Positions 5,389-10,882 of a stretch of 11,428 nt of DNA are shown one piece after another; position 1 is the stretch's first letter; the number at the start of each line of letters is the position of its first letter. The notes beneath the pieces were generated by a model. It searched no databases, had not been told where the DNA came from, and worked only from the letters and a program-made list of their open reading frames with translations. The DNA comes from JAMCZC01 sp964364925 (GTDB lineage Bacteria; Patescibacteriota; Microgenomatia; Levybacterales; UBA12049). The stretch is from positions 1 to 11,428 of the forward strand of contig CAYIOB010000021.1 of NCBI GenBank assembly GCA_964364925.1, read 5' to 3'. Both the position numbers and the translations under genes were made by a program.

Positions 5389-5967
5389 ATGAACGAAAGA
5401 ATTGGGTCAAGAACAAGACATACATTGGAAGACGTAATCAAAAAAGACAATCAAAAACCTGCTCTGGAGATGCTACAGGGGGTTGCTAAGGCTCGGAATA
5501 TAATGCAGGAGCACCGATTGGTGGAAATTTTAGGCATCACAGGCCTTGATTCCGTCTTGTTCCACGCTTTTATAGCAGAAAGAGTAATAAGAACAAGACT
5601 TTATGACCTGGAGTGGATAATTCATTCCCCGGGATTTGAATTTACCCCTAAAACAGCGGCAGAAGCCGATCTTATGAGAAGTAAATTGGAGGAATCGTTG
5701 GACGGGCTAATTCTTGAAAGAAACGGTATTGCCCAAGAGTCTTACGCAGATATGGGAGGAAGGATAAGGGCTAGAAATTTGGAACTTGCCGCAAATGATC
5801 TGGTTGCCAGAGGAAGCGTCTTTATCGAAGAAGAGCACAGTCCCCATACGGAAATTATAATTTCGGATGAGCTGTCGGATAGCTGGGCTATGCGATGGTG
5901 GAAGAAATTTGTTCCAAAACGTGGCCATGCAAGGCAAAATTCCTCCGATACAAAAAATAGCGGGTAA
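5389..5967 (+). CDS. Hypothetical cassette protein, 192 aa
   Basis: I do not recognise this protein, the largest unknown in the array. It is charged and largely helical: RTRHTLEDVIKKDNQKPALEMLQ, then VEILGITGLDSVLFHAFIAERVIRTRLYDLEWI, then a helix ending near SLDGLILERNGIAQ. The C-terminus is basic and tryptophan-rich (SWAMRWWKKFVPKRGHARQ), which might contact nucleic acid or membrane; this is speculative. A TTG two codons upstream (5383) is an alternative start and would sit right at the expected transcription start. The gene fills its cassette: -10 box 18 nt after the left repeat, stop 14 nt before the right one. It is convergent with the 170-aa gene. Confidence 0.75.
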   Translation: MNERIGSRTRHTLEDVIKKDNQKPALEMLQGVAKARNIMQEHRLVEILGITGLDSVLFHAFIAERVIRTRLYDLEWIIHSPGFEFTPKTAAEADLMRSKLEESLDGLILERNGIAQESYADMGGRIRARNLELAANDLVARGSVFIEEEHSPHTEIIISDELSDSWAMRWWKKFVPKRGHARQNSSDTKNSG

Positions 5968-5981
5968 ATTATACTGCTAGT

Positions 5982-5998
5982 TCAAAAGCAAATTTTTA
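5982..5998 (+). repeat. Array repeat, copy 7
   Basis: TCAAAAGCAAATTTTTA, with three changes. It lies between convergent genes, so it has no promoter role here. In the holB frame the reverse strand reads KNLLLN and then TAG. Confidence 0.85.
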
Positions 5999-6047
5999 TC
6001 CCTCGGGGCATCTTCGACCGGAGTTATTTTAATTCTTTTTAATGTAG

Positions 6048-6560
6048 CTAATGAGTCTCAAACCGGAAAGAACTAGGGAGAGGAAAAATTCCGTTTGCCT
6101 GCAGTCCGCTGTATTCTAATCCGGGAAGTAAGTTGTTAATACCGTTTTCGGTATACCTTGCTATTTCTTCCAGGTCAAAAAATCTAGCAGCTTCATCTAG
6201 GGGAGTAGTTTTTATTTTTACTTGTCCGGATTTTCCTTGTTTCCAGGTTATTTTTGTAATCCAATGCTGAACATGTTCTCCGTCTTGGTATAATCCCAGC
6301 GAAATTGTTTCTATGTTTCCCCTTGAGTCAAGGAACGGCGAATTTACGAAAACATGATAATCTGCACATTCCTCTCCTTCTCCGTCAACATCAATGGCTA
6401 ACCTGATGGCGAACTGATCAAGGGAAATGTTTTCGATATGAGCTCTGTCTGTTATTGTTTGTGCGAGTCTTCTCCAAGCTCTATGTGCTTTTTCCCTGGG
6501 TGTAAGTTCTCTTGCGGGCGCAGTTTCGCTTTGTCCGCGTAATGTTTCTGGTGTTTGCAT
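6048..6560 (-). CDS. Hypothetical cassette protein, 170 aa
   Basis: I do not recognise this protein. A disordered start (MQTPETLRGQSETAPARELTP) leads into a helix (REKAHRAWRRLAQTITDRAHIE). A beta-rich region follows (FAIRLAIDVDGEGEECADYHVFVNSPF, TISLGLYQDGEHVQHWITKITWKQ), then a helical acidic part (DEAARFFDLEEIARYTENGINNLL). It appears soluble, with no catalytic motif I can name. The start is fixed by a good promoter 11 nt upstream. Unlike its neighbours, it leaves about 50 bp of non-coding DNA (5999-6047) between its TAG stop and the left repeat. It is the first of three minus-strand cassettes leading to holB. Confidence 0.75.
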   Translation of the reverse strand: MQTPETLRGQSETAPARELTPREKAHRAWRRLAQTITDRAHIENISLDQFAIRLAIDVDGEGEECADYHVFVNSPFLDSRGNIETISLGLYQDGEHVQHWITKITWKQGKSGQVKIKTTPLDEAARFFDLEEIARYTENGINNLLPGLEYSGLQANGIFPLPSSFRFETH

Positions 6561-6571
6561 ATATGAAGCGG

Positions 6572-6599
6572 ATTATAGCACTTTGAAAAATGTAGTCAA
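6572..6599 (-). promoter_or_regulatory. Promoter of the 170-aa gene, -35 at the repeat edge
   Basis: Reverse strand TTGACT (6594-6599), a 16-bp spacer, TATAAT (6572-6577), 11 nt before the ATG. The -35 spans the border of the repeat at 6596-6611. Confidence 0.8.
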
Positions 6600-6611
6600 A
6601 CCAAATTTTCC
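6596..6611 (+). repeat. Array repeat, copy 8
   Basis: TCAAACCAAATTTTCC, one A shorter than consensus. That deletion shifts the holB frame so that ENLV is followed directly by TGA. Confidence 0.88.
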
Positions 6612-6615
6612 GCTG

Positions 6616-6876
6616 TTATTCTTGTTTTGTGATAGTTTCTTCAGGGATCATTAGGGGATCGGATAATTCAACGAGCTGTTGGCCAAAACGTACTGCTGGA
6701 AATAAACATCTTAATTTCAAAGCAAGTTTTGTAAGATTAGCCAGCATGAGAAGTTCTTGCGTTTGTTCGCGCGTTAAGTTTGGATTAGCAAGAGTTCTTT
6801 CTACTCTCCTATCTATTCTTATTTTCATTAGATCAATTGGGCCTAGTCTGGTGTGTTCCCCCGTAGGCGTTTCCAT
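6616..6876 (-). CDS. Hypothetical cassette protein, 86 aa
   Basis: I do not recognise this small protein, which begins METPTGEHTRLGPIDLMKIRIDRRVERTL. It is predicted mostly helical, with LTREQTQELLMLANLTKLALKLRCLFPAVRF as its core and an acidic tail. It has no transmembrane segment or known motif. The ATG lies 6 nt after TAAAAT (6883-6888), giving a leaderless transcript. The stop is 4 nt from the repeat at 6596-6611. The tight fit between two repeats and the start spacing shared with its neighbours are the main reasons to believe it is a gene. Confidence 0.65.
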   Translation of the reverse strand: METPTGEHTRLGPIDLMKIRIDRRVERTLANPNLTREQTQELLMLANLTKLALKLRCLFPAVRFGQQLVELSDPLMIPEETITKQE

Positions 6877-6882
6877 GTTTGT

Positions 6883-6888
6883 ATTTTA
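6883..6888 (-). promoter_or_regulatory. -10 box of the 86-aa gene
   Basis: Reverse strand TAAAAT, 6 nt before the ATG. The nearest good -35, TTGACT at 6910-6915 on the repeat edge, is 21 bp away, longer than the norm. Confidence 0.45.
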
Positions 6889-6911
6889 TCAGATTTTGAA
6901 CAAGAAGCCAG

Positions 6912-6928
6912 TCAAAACCAAATTTTCC
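6912..6928 (+). repeat. Array repeat, copy 9
   Basis: Exact consensus. Read in the holB frame on the reverse strand it gives ENLVLTGFLFKI and then TGA, again a plausible holB end. Confidence 0.9.
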
Positions 6929-6935
6929 GGAGGGC

Positions 6936-7139
6936 TTAGCGAGATGGTTTTTCTTTTAATTCTGTTGCTTTGGATTGTCGTGCGGCTCTTGCAATTCGGC
7001 TTGAGAGAATACGGTCTAAGTCTTTCTTAGCAAGGTATTCTTTTGTTGCCGAAAAAAATCCTAGTGGAAATCCAATGCCAAGAAGCCCTACCGTATCCGC
7101 AAGCGAATTATCTTTTTGAAAATAACGTTCTCTTTCCAT
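6936..7139 (-). CDS. Hypothetical cassette protein, 67 aa, possible single membrane segment
   Basis: I do not recognise this protein. It begins MERERYFQKDNS, then has an uncharged stretch (TVGLLGIGFPLGFFSA, about residues 16-31) that could be a short membrane helix or buried helix, and a basic C-terminus (RILSSRIARAARQSKATELKEK). This layout is seen in small membrane-active peptides, but nothing here shows that function. Its promoter overlaps the end of holB: the TATAAT at 7155-7160 contains the holB stop codon. The stop lies 7 nt from the repeat at 6912-6928. It is the cassette nearest holB and, if insertion occurs at holB, the newest. Confidence 0.6.
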   Translation of the reverse strand: MERERYFQKDNSLADTVGLLGIGFPLGFFSATKEYLAKKDLDRILSSRIARAARQSKATELKEKPSR

Positions 7140-7154
7140 AATGGAACAGAAAGG

Positions 7155-7182
7155 ATTATATCATTTTTACGCTCAAAACCAA
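7155..7182 (-). promoter_or_regulatory. Promoter of the 67-aa gene, built into the holB 3' end
   Basis: Reverse strand TTGGTT (7177-7182) lies inside the holB codons that form the array repeat. A 16-bp spacer follows, then TATAAT (7155-7160), which contains the holB TAA stop. The ATG is 15 nt further on. Confidence 0.65.
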
Positions 7183-7809
7183 ATTTTCTATTGCCAGACG
7201 TAAATTTGAGTTTGTTGATTTTATTTCCGTGTAGGTTTTCTGCATAAGTTTTATAGCGCCGGCCGATTCGTTGCTCGGTGAAGTTTTCAAAATATTTTCG
7301 GCTGATAATATCAATCCTTCAACAAACCGCAAAGCAGTTTCTTTATCTTTCGATTTGTCTTGAGCTAATCTTAATCTATCCCCCACCCCTGCGTTTTTTA
7401 AAGACAGCAAGATTTTTTCGTATTCCGCTAAATCTTTTTGCTCAACATTATCTTTATCAAGGGAAATAATTTTACATCTGGAAAGGATAGTCGGCAGAAC
7501 AGATTCGTCTGATTCTACAAGTAGTATTATAATAGTATTCTTTGGCGGCTCTTCCAAAACTTTCAATAACGCGTTTTGTGATTCAAGCGTTAATCCATTA
7601 CTGGCTTCCAGAATTACTGCTTTTTGGTCGCTTTTATAGGGTTTTAAAAAAATTCTTTTTTGAAAATCCCTGACTTGCGCAATTCCCACTGCTTTTTCGG
7701 ATTCAATAAGACTTATATCAAGTTTATCTATCTTGTTTTTAAAACAAAAATCAAAAGCGTAATTTTTTGCTTTTTCTATTGGTTTGCCGATTATTAAAAA
7801 ACTCTGCAT
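7156..7809 (-). CDS. holB: DNA polymerase III delta-prime subunit
   Basis: 217 aa. Delta-prime is the clamp-loader stator that helps load the sliding clamp in replication. The start MQSFLIIGKPIEKAK is followed by IAQVRDFQKRIFLKPYKSDQKAVILEASNGLTLESQNALLKVLEEPP, then TIIILLVESDESVLPTILSRCKII, the classic delta-prime block with its SRC motif (about residues 60-115). It lacks a working P-loop, as is normal for this subunit. It is well short of the roughly 330 aa of E. coli delta-prime, as in other reduced genomes. The C-terminus NLRLAIENLVLSVKMI matches the usual family ending (R-L-A-L-E-N-L-L-L type); its ENLVLS codons are the array repeat (7173-7189). The gene lies alone on the minus strand, divergent from pilB. 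Confidence 0.88.
   Translation of the reverse strand: MQSFLIIGKPIEKAKNYAFDFCFKNKIDKLDISLIESEKAVGIAQVRDFQKRIFLKPYKSDQKAVILEASNGLTLESQNALLKVLEEPPKNTIIILLVESDESVLPTILSRCKIISLDKDNVEQKDLAEYEKILLSLKNAGVGDRLRLAQDKSKDKETALRFVEGLILSAENILKTSPSNESAGAIKLMQKTYTEIKSTNSNLRLAIENLVLSVKMI
7173..7189 (+). repeat. Array repeat, copy 10, inside the holB coding end
   Basis: TCAAAACCAAATTTTCT differs from consensus at the last base only. On the reverse strand it encodes ENLVLS, five codons before the holB stop. This copy probably represents the ancestral attachment sequence. Confidence 0.9.
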
Positions 7810-7837
7810 AGTCTTATTTGATACTGGATTCTAGAAA

Positions 7838-7923
7838 CTTGAAGCTTGAATTTGAGGTTTGAAGATGGAAGTTTGATTTCTATCTTCTAATTTCCAATTT
7901 CAAAATCTAATTTCTAATTTCCA
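7838..7923. repeat. Degenerate short-period repeats between holB and pilB
   Basis: The left half is built of TTGAAG/TTTGA-type words. The right half carries TTCTAATTTCCA twice (7885-7896, 7912-7923) with a partial TCTAATTTC between. I see no gene or terminator. Such degenerate repeats are common between genes in this kind of genome; function unknown. Confidence 0.6.
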
Positions 7924-7956
7924 GTGTCTATAGTCAATTTATTGATAATAATTTCC

Positions 7957-7989
7957 TTGACATTATAGCTCAATTTTAATTACTATAAT
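7957..7989 (+). promoter_or_regulatory. Promoter of pilB
   Basis: TTGACA at 7957-7962, then TACTAT (7981-7986, 18-bp spacer) overlapping TATAAT (7984-7989, 21-bp spacer). The first pairing is preferred and places the -10 7 nt before the ATG at 7994, a leaderless layout. Confidence 0.65.
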
Positions 7990-7993
7990 AGTA

Positions 7994-9721
7994 ATGCCCA
8001 GTGATTCACAAACTCCTGCAAAAAATCAAACATTAAGCGATATTTTACTCGCACAGCACCTGTTAACTCAGGAGCAGTATAACGATGTAAGAGTAAAAAG
8101 CGCAACTCAAAATGTTTCGGACGAGTCAATTCTAACCTCCTCTAATTATGTTAGCGAACAAAATCTAACGGAAGCGAAAGCAAAACTTTTGGGAATTCCG
8201 TTTATAGATTTGGAAAGCACGTCTTTTTCTCCGCAGGCTTTAGCATTTGTTCCAAGAGCAGTTGCCGAAAGATTTTCCGTAGTGCCGTTTATGTACGACG
8301 ATAAAATAAAAACTCTTTCCATTGCAATGGGTAATCCCGTAGACTTGGATGCTCTTTCTTTTGTCCGCCAGAAAACAGGACTTACGGTAAAATCTTTTGC
8401 GGCCGGTCCAGCGGACGTAGCCCGCGCAATTAATCAGCAATACAGACAGGAAATAGTCGGACAGGTTGGAGAAGCAATAAAGGAAACGGAGGAATACAAT
8501 AAAATCAAAACAGTTGACAGCAAAGATATAGCGCTAATTATAAAATCGGCTCCGGTTGCCAAAATTGTTTCGACAATTCTTGAATATGCGGTAACCAGCA
8601 GAGCATCCGATGTTCATATTGAGCCTCAGGAAGACAGGGTTAGGGTGCGTTACAGAATTGACGGAATTTTATACGACAGACTAAGTCTTCCCAAAAGTGT
8701 TCAGGAATCAGTCCTTTCAAGAATAAAAATTTTGTCAGAAATGAAAATAGACGAACATCGTACTCCCCAAGACGGCCGTTTTAATTTTAGAGTCGAAGAC
8801 AAAGAGGTTGACCTTCGTATCTCGGTTCTCCCCACGGTTTTTGGTGAAAAAATAGTTATGAGGCTTTTGCGGAAATCAGGCGGCGTGCCTTCGCTTCAGG
8901 AGTTAGGTTTAACCGGTGTTTCACTAAAAAATCTTGAAACCGCAATGCTAAGACCTCACGGAATTATTACGGTTGTAGGGCCTACCGGATCTGGTAAAAC
9001 CACAACTCTTTACTCGGTTTTAAACAAACTTAATACGACAAGAGTAAATATTATGACTTTGGAGGATCCGGTTGAGTATCAAATGCCGGGAATTAATCAG
9101 GTGCAGATAAACCCTGCCGTAGGCCTTACTTTTGCAACCGGCCTTAGGTCGTTTCTTAGACAAGATCCGAATATTATTCTGGTCGGAGAGATCCGCGATC
9201 AGGAAACTACGGAATTGGCTATTCAGGCTGCTCTTACAGGGCACTTGGTTTTTTCAACCCTTCATACCTCAAACGCTGCGGGAGCTTTGCCCCGCCTTGT
9301 GGATTTAAAAGCGGAAAGATTTTTGTTGGCTTCCACAATGACGGCCATTTTAGGACAAAGAATTGTCAGAAAAATTTGCAGTCATTGTAAGGTTAGTTAC
9401 GCTCCCCTTCCCCAGATAGTTACGGAAATGAAAGCTGTTTTAGGCAATCTTTTTCCTGCCCAAAACGGTGAATTAAAGCTTTATAAAGGAAAAGGCTGTG
9501 AAGATTGCGGAGACTCCGGTTACTTGGGAAGGATAGGAATTTTCGAGACGCTTCCCGTTGGTGATAAAATCTCGGCACTTGTATTATCAAATCCTGATAG
9601 TAGTACAATAGAAAAAGAGGCAATTTCCGAGGGAATGATTACAATGAAACAGGATGGTTATATTAAAGTACTTCAGGGCATAACAACGGTCGAAGAGGTT
9701 TTGAGAGTAGCACAGGAATAA
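7994..9721 (+). CDS. pilB: Type IV pilus assembly ATPase PilB (GspE family)
   Basis: 575 aa, the cytoplasmic hexameric motor that drives pilin polymerisation. The N-terminal part (about 10-150) is a MshEN/GspE N-terminal domain with LLGIPFIDLES and VVPFMYDDKIKTLSIAMGNP. The motor follows: ASDVHIEP and RVRYRIDGILYD near 205-230, Walker A GPTGSGKT at 329-336, the Asp box with LEDPVEYQ, Walker B ILVGEIRD at 395-402, and the His box TGHLVFSTLHTSNA. A zinc finger lies in the C-terminal domain (C462, C465, C502, C505), as in true PilB/GspE rather than PilT. The length is normal. It heads the pilB-pilT-pilC cluster, 90 bp before pilT. The GspE of a secretion system is the alternative; the following pilT favours the pilus. 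Confidence 0.94.
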   Translation: MPSDSQTPAKNQTLSDILLAQHLLTQEQYNDVRVKSATQNVSDESILTSSNYVSEQNLTEAKAKLLGIPFIDLESTSFSPQALAFVPRAVAERFSVVPFMYDDKIKTLSIAMGNPVDLDALSFVRQKTGLTVKSFAAGPADVARAINQQYRQEIVGQVGEAIKETEEYNKIKTVDSKDIALIIKSAPVAKIVSTILEYAVTSRASDVHIEPQEDRVRVRYRIDGILYDRLSLPKSVQESVLSRIKILSEMKIDEHRTPQDGRFNFRVEDKEVDLRISVLPTVFGEKIVMRLLRKSGGVPSLQELGLTGVSLKNLETAMLRPHGIITVVGPTGSGKTTTLYSVLNKLNTTRVNIMTLEDPVEYQMPGINQVQINPAVGLTFATGLRSFLRQDPNIILVGEIRDQETTELAIQAALTGHLVFSTLHTSNAAGALPRLVDLKAERFLLASTMTAILGQRIVRKICSHCKVSYAPLPQIVTEMKAVLGNLFPAQNGELKLYKGKGCEDCGDSGYLGRIGIFETLPVGDKISALVLSNPDSSTIEKEAISEGMITMKQDGYIKVLQGITTVEEVLRVAQE

Positions 9722-9811
9722 CCTTAGTGACCATTTACGATTGACTATTGACGATTACCGATTAATAGAAAAATGGTAAATAGTATATGGTAAATTATAA
9801 ATAGCGAATTT
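9722..9811. repeat. pilB-pilT intergenic region with short direct repeats and a -10-like box
   Basis: ACGATT/GACGATT/CCGATT words recur at 9737-9763, and ATGGTAAAT occurs twice (9773-9781 and 9787-9795). ACCATTT at about 9730-9736 and AAATGGT at 9771-9777 form 7-bp inverted arms. TATAAA at 9796-9801 ends 10 nt before the pilT ATG and may be a private -10. No good -35 is seen, so read-through from pilB is also likely. Confidence 0.5.
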
Positions 9812-10879
9812 ATGGATATTAACGAACTATTGAATTTAACAATAAAAAATAATGCGTCTGATTTGCACATTTTACCGGGTATACCGCCTGTTATTAGAAT
9901 AGACGGGTCTCTGAGATATATTTCAAATTATGCCGCATTGACTCATGAGGTTGTAGAAAACATGATTTTTTCTCTGCTTACACCCCAGCAGAAAGAACTT
10001 GTCGTAAACAATAAAGAGCTTGATTTTTCTTTTGGGTTTGGCGGAGGAGATTACGGAAATTTGGGCAGATTCCGGGTAAATGTTTATTATCAAAGGGGTT
10101 TCTTAAGTGCCGCGTTACGCTTTCTTGTGCCAAGCGTTAGAACAATTGAGGAACTTAACTTACCAAAGATACTTCATTTTTTTGCGGATTTGAAACAGGG
10201 ATTTATTTTGATTGCCGGACCAACGGGTCATGGAAAATCAACAACCCTAGCCGCAATTATCAACGAAATAAATCTTAAAAGGTCGGCTCATATCCTAACC
10301 ATAGAAGATCCTATTGAATACGTTTATCCTGCCGGAAAAAGCATAATTTCCCAGAGAGAAATGGACATTGACACCCATTCGTGGTCAACGGCTTTAAGGT
10401 CGGCTCTTAGAGAAGACCCGGACGTTGTTTTGGTTGGAGAGATGAGAGATCCCGAGACAATTACCGCGGCAATAACAATTGCGGAAACAGGGCATTTGGT
10501 GTTTTCAACACTGCACACAAATTCTGCCGCGCAAACAGTAGACAGAATTATAGATTCTTTTCCTTCAACTCAGCAGGACCAGATAAAAACTCAGCTTGCC
10601 TCAACTCTTAAAGGTATAGTCTCACAAAGACTTTTGCCTCAGATAAACGGCGGAAGAATACCGGCGGTTGAGATTTTACTTGGAAGCTCCGCAATAGCCA
10701 GTACCATAAGAGAAGGGAAAACGCATCTTATAGATTCGATTATTCAAACTTCTCAAGACGCCGGAATGATTACTCTGGAGTCTTCGCTTGCGTCTCTGGT
10801 TTTATCAGGTAGTGTCAGTCTTGAGATGGCGAAAAGCTATTCTTTGCGTCCCGATGACCTGCTGCGTCTGGTCGGTTAA
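9812..10879 (+). CDS. pilT: Type IV pilus retraction ATPase PilT
   Basis: 355 aa, the motor that disassembles the pilus and powers twitching or DNA uptake. Seen: the PAS-like N-terminal domain with ASDLHILPGIPPVIRIDGSL, FRVNVYYQRG and ALRFL, Walker A GPTGHGKST at 136-144, Asp box TIEDPIEYVY, Walker B DVVLVGEMRD at 204-213 and His box TGHLVFSTLHTNSA. The PilT-type C-terminal signature follows: TIREGKTHLIDSIIQTSQDAGMITLESSL, comparable to the family's AIRE motif. There are no zinc-finger cysteines, which separates it from PilB. Length is normal. The Walker A fifth position is His instead of the common Ser, a variable position that should not abolish ATP binding. Only 3 nt separate it from pilC, so the two are co-transcribed. 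Confidence 0.95.
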   Translation: MDINELLNLTIKNNASDLHILPGIPPVIRIDGSLRYISNYAALTHEVVENMIFSLLTPQQKELVVNNKELDFSFGFGGGDYGNLGRFRVNVYYQRGFLSAALRFLVPSVRTIEELNLPKILHFFADLKQGFILIAGPTGHGKSTTLAAIINEINLKRSAHILTIEDPIEYVYPAGKSIISQREMDIDTHSWSTALRSALREDPDVVLVGEMRDPETITAAITIAETGHLVFSTLHTNSAAQTVDRIIDSFPSTQQDQIKTQLASTLKGIVSQRLLPQINGGRIPAVEILLGSSAIASTIREGKTHLIDSIIQTSQDAGMITLESSLASLVLSGSVSLEMAKSYSLRPDDLLRLVG

Positions 10880-10882
10880 ATT

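Larger units (their letters stand above)
3221..7189. mobile_element. Array of small gene cassettes delimited by a 17-nt directional repeat, ending in holB
   Basis: Ten boundary sequences start at 3221 (truncated), 3484, 3612, 4350, 4818, 5336, 5982, 6596, 6912 and 7173. The consensus is TCAAAACCAAATTTTCC and all copies are on the plus strand. Units are about 262, 128, 738, 468, 518, 646, 614, 316 and 261 bp and contain, in order: RHH gene (-), non-coding duplicate, RAYT (+), 139 aa (-), 149 aa (+), 192 aa (+), 170 aa (-), 86 aa (-), 67 aa (-). Packing is tight: in most units the stop lies 4-14 nt from a repeat, and promoters lie beside a repeat. Fixed repeat orientation with mixed gene orientation suggests site-specific insertion of circular cassettes, as in integrons, but no attC-type structure is present. 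The mobility is inferred; no recombinase gene is in view. Confidence 0.65.

Noticed and set aside
6629..7030. 133-aa plus-strand open frame
   Set aside because: It runs across the array repeat and antisense to the 86- and 67-aa genes, and has no promoter near its start. It is a shadow.
3221..7189. CRISPR array
   Set aside because: The repeats are 17 nt and the intervals are about 130-740 bp, mostly coding. Spacing is irregular and there are no cas genes.
3221..7189. Classical integron attC/CALIN array
   Set aside because: The repeat has no RYYYAAC/GTTRRRY pair, no roughly 60-130-bp imperfect palindrome around it, and no IntI gene in view.
3484..7189. 17-mer as a simple promoter or operator motif
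   Set aside because: Copies at 4350 and 5982 lie between convergent genes, and orientation is constant regardless of gene direction. The promoter role explains only some copies.
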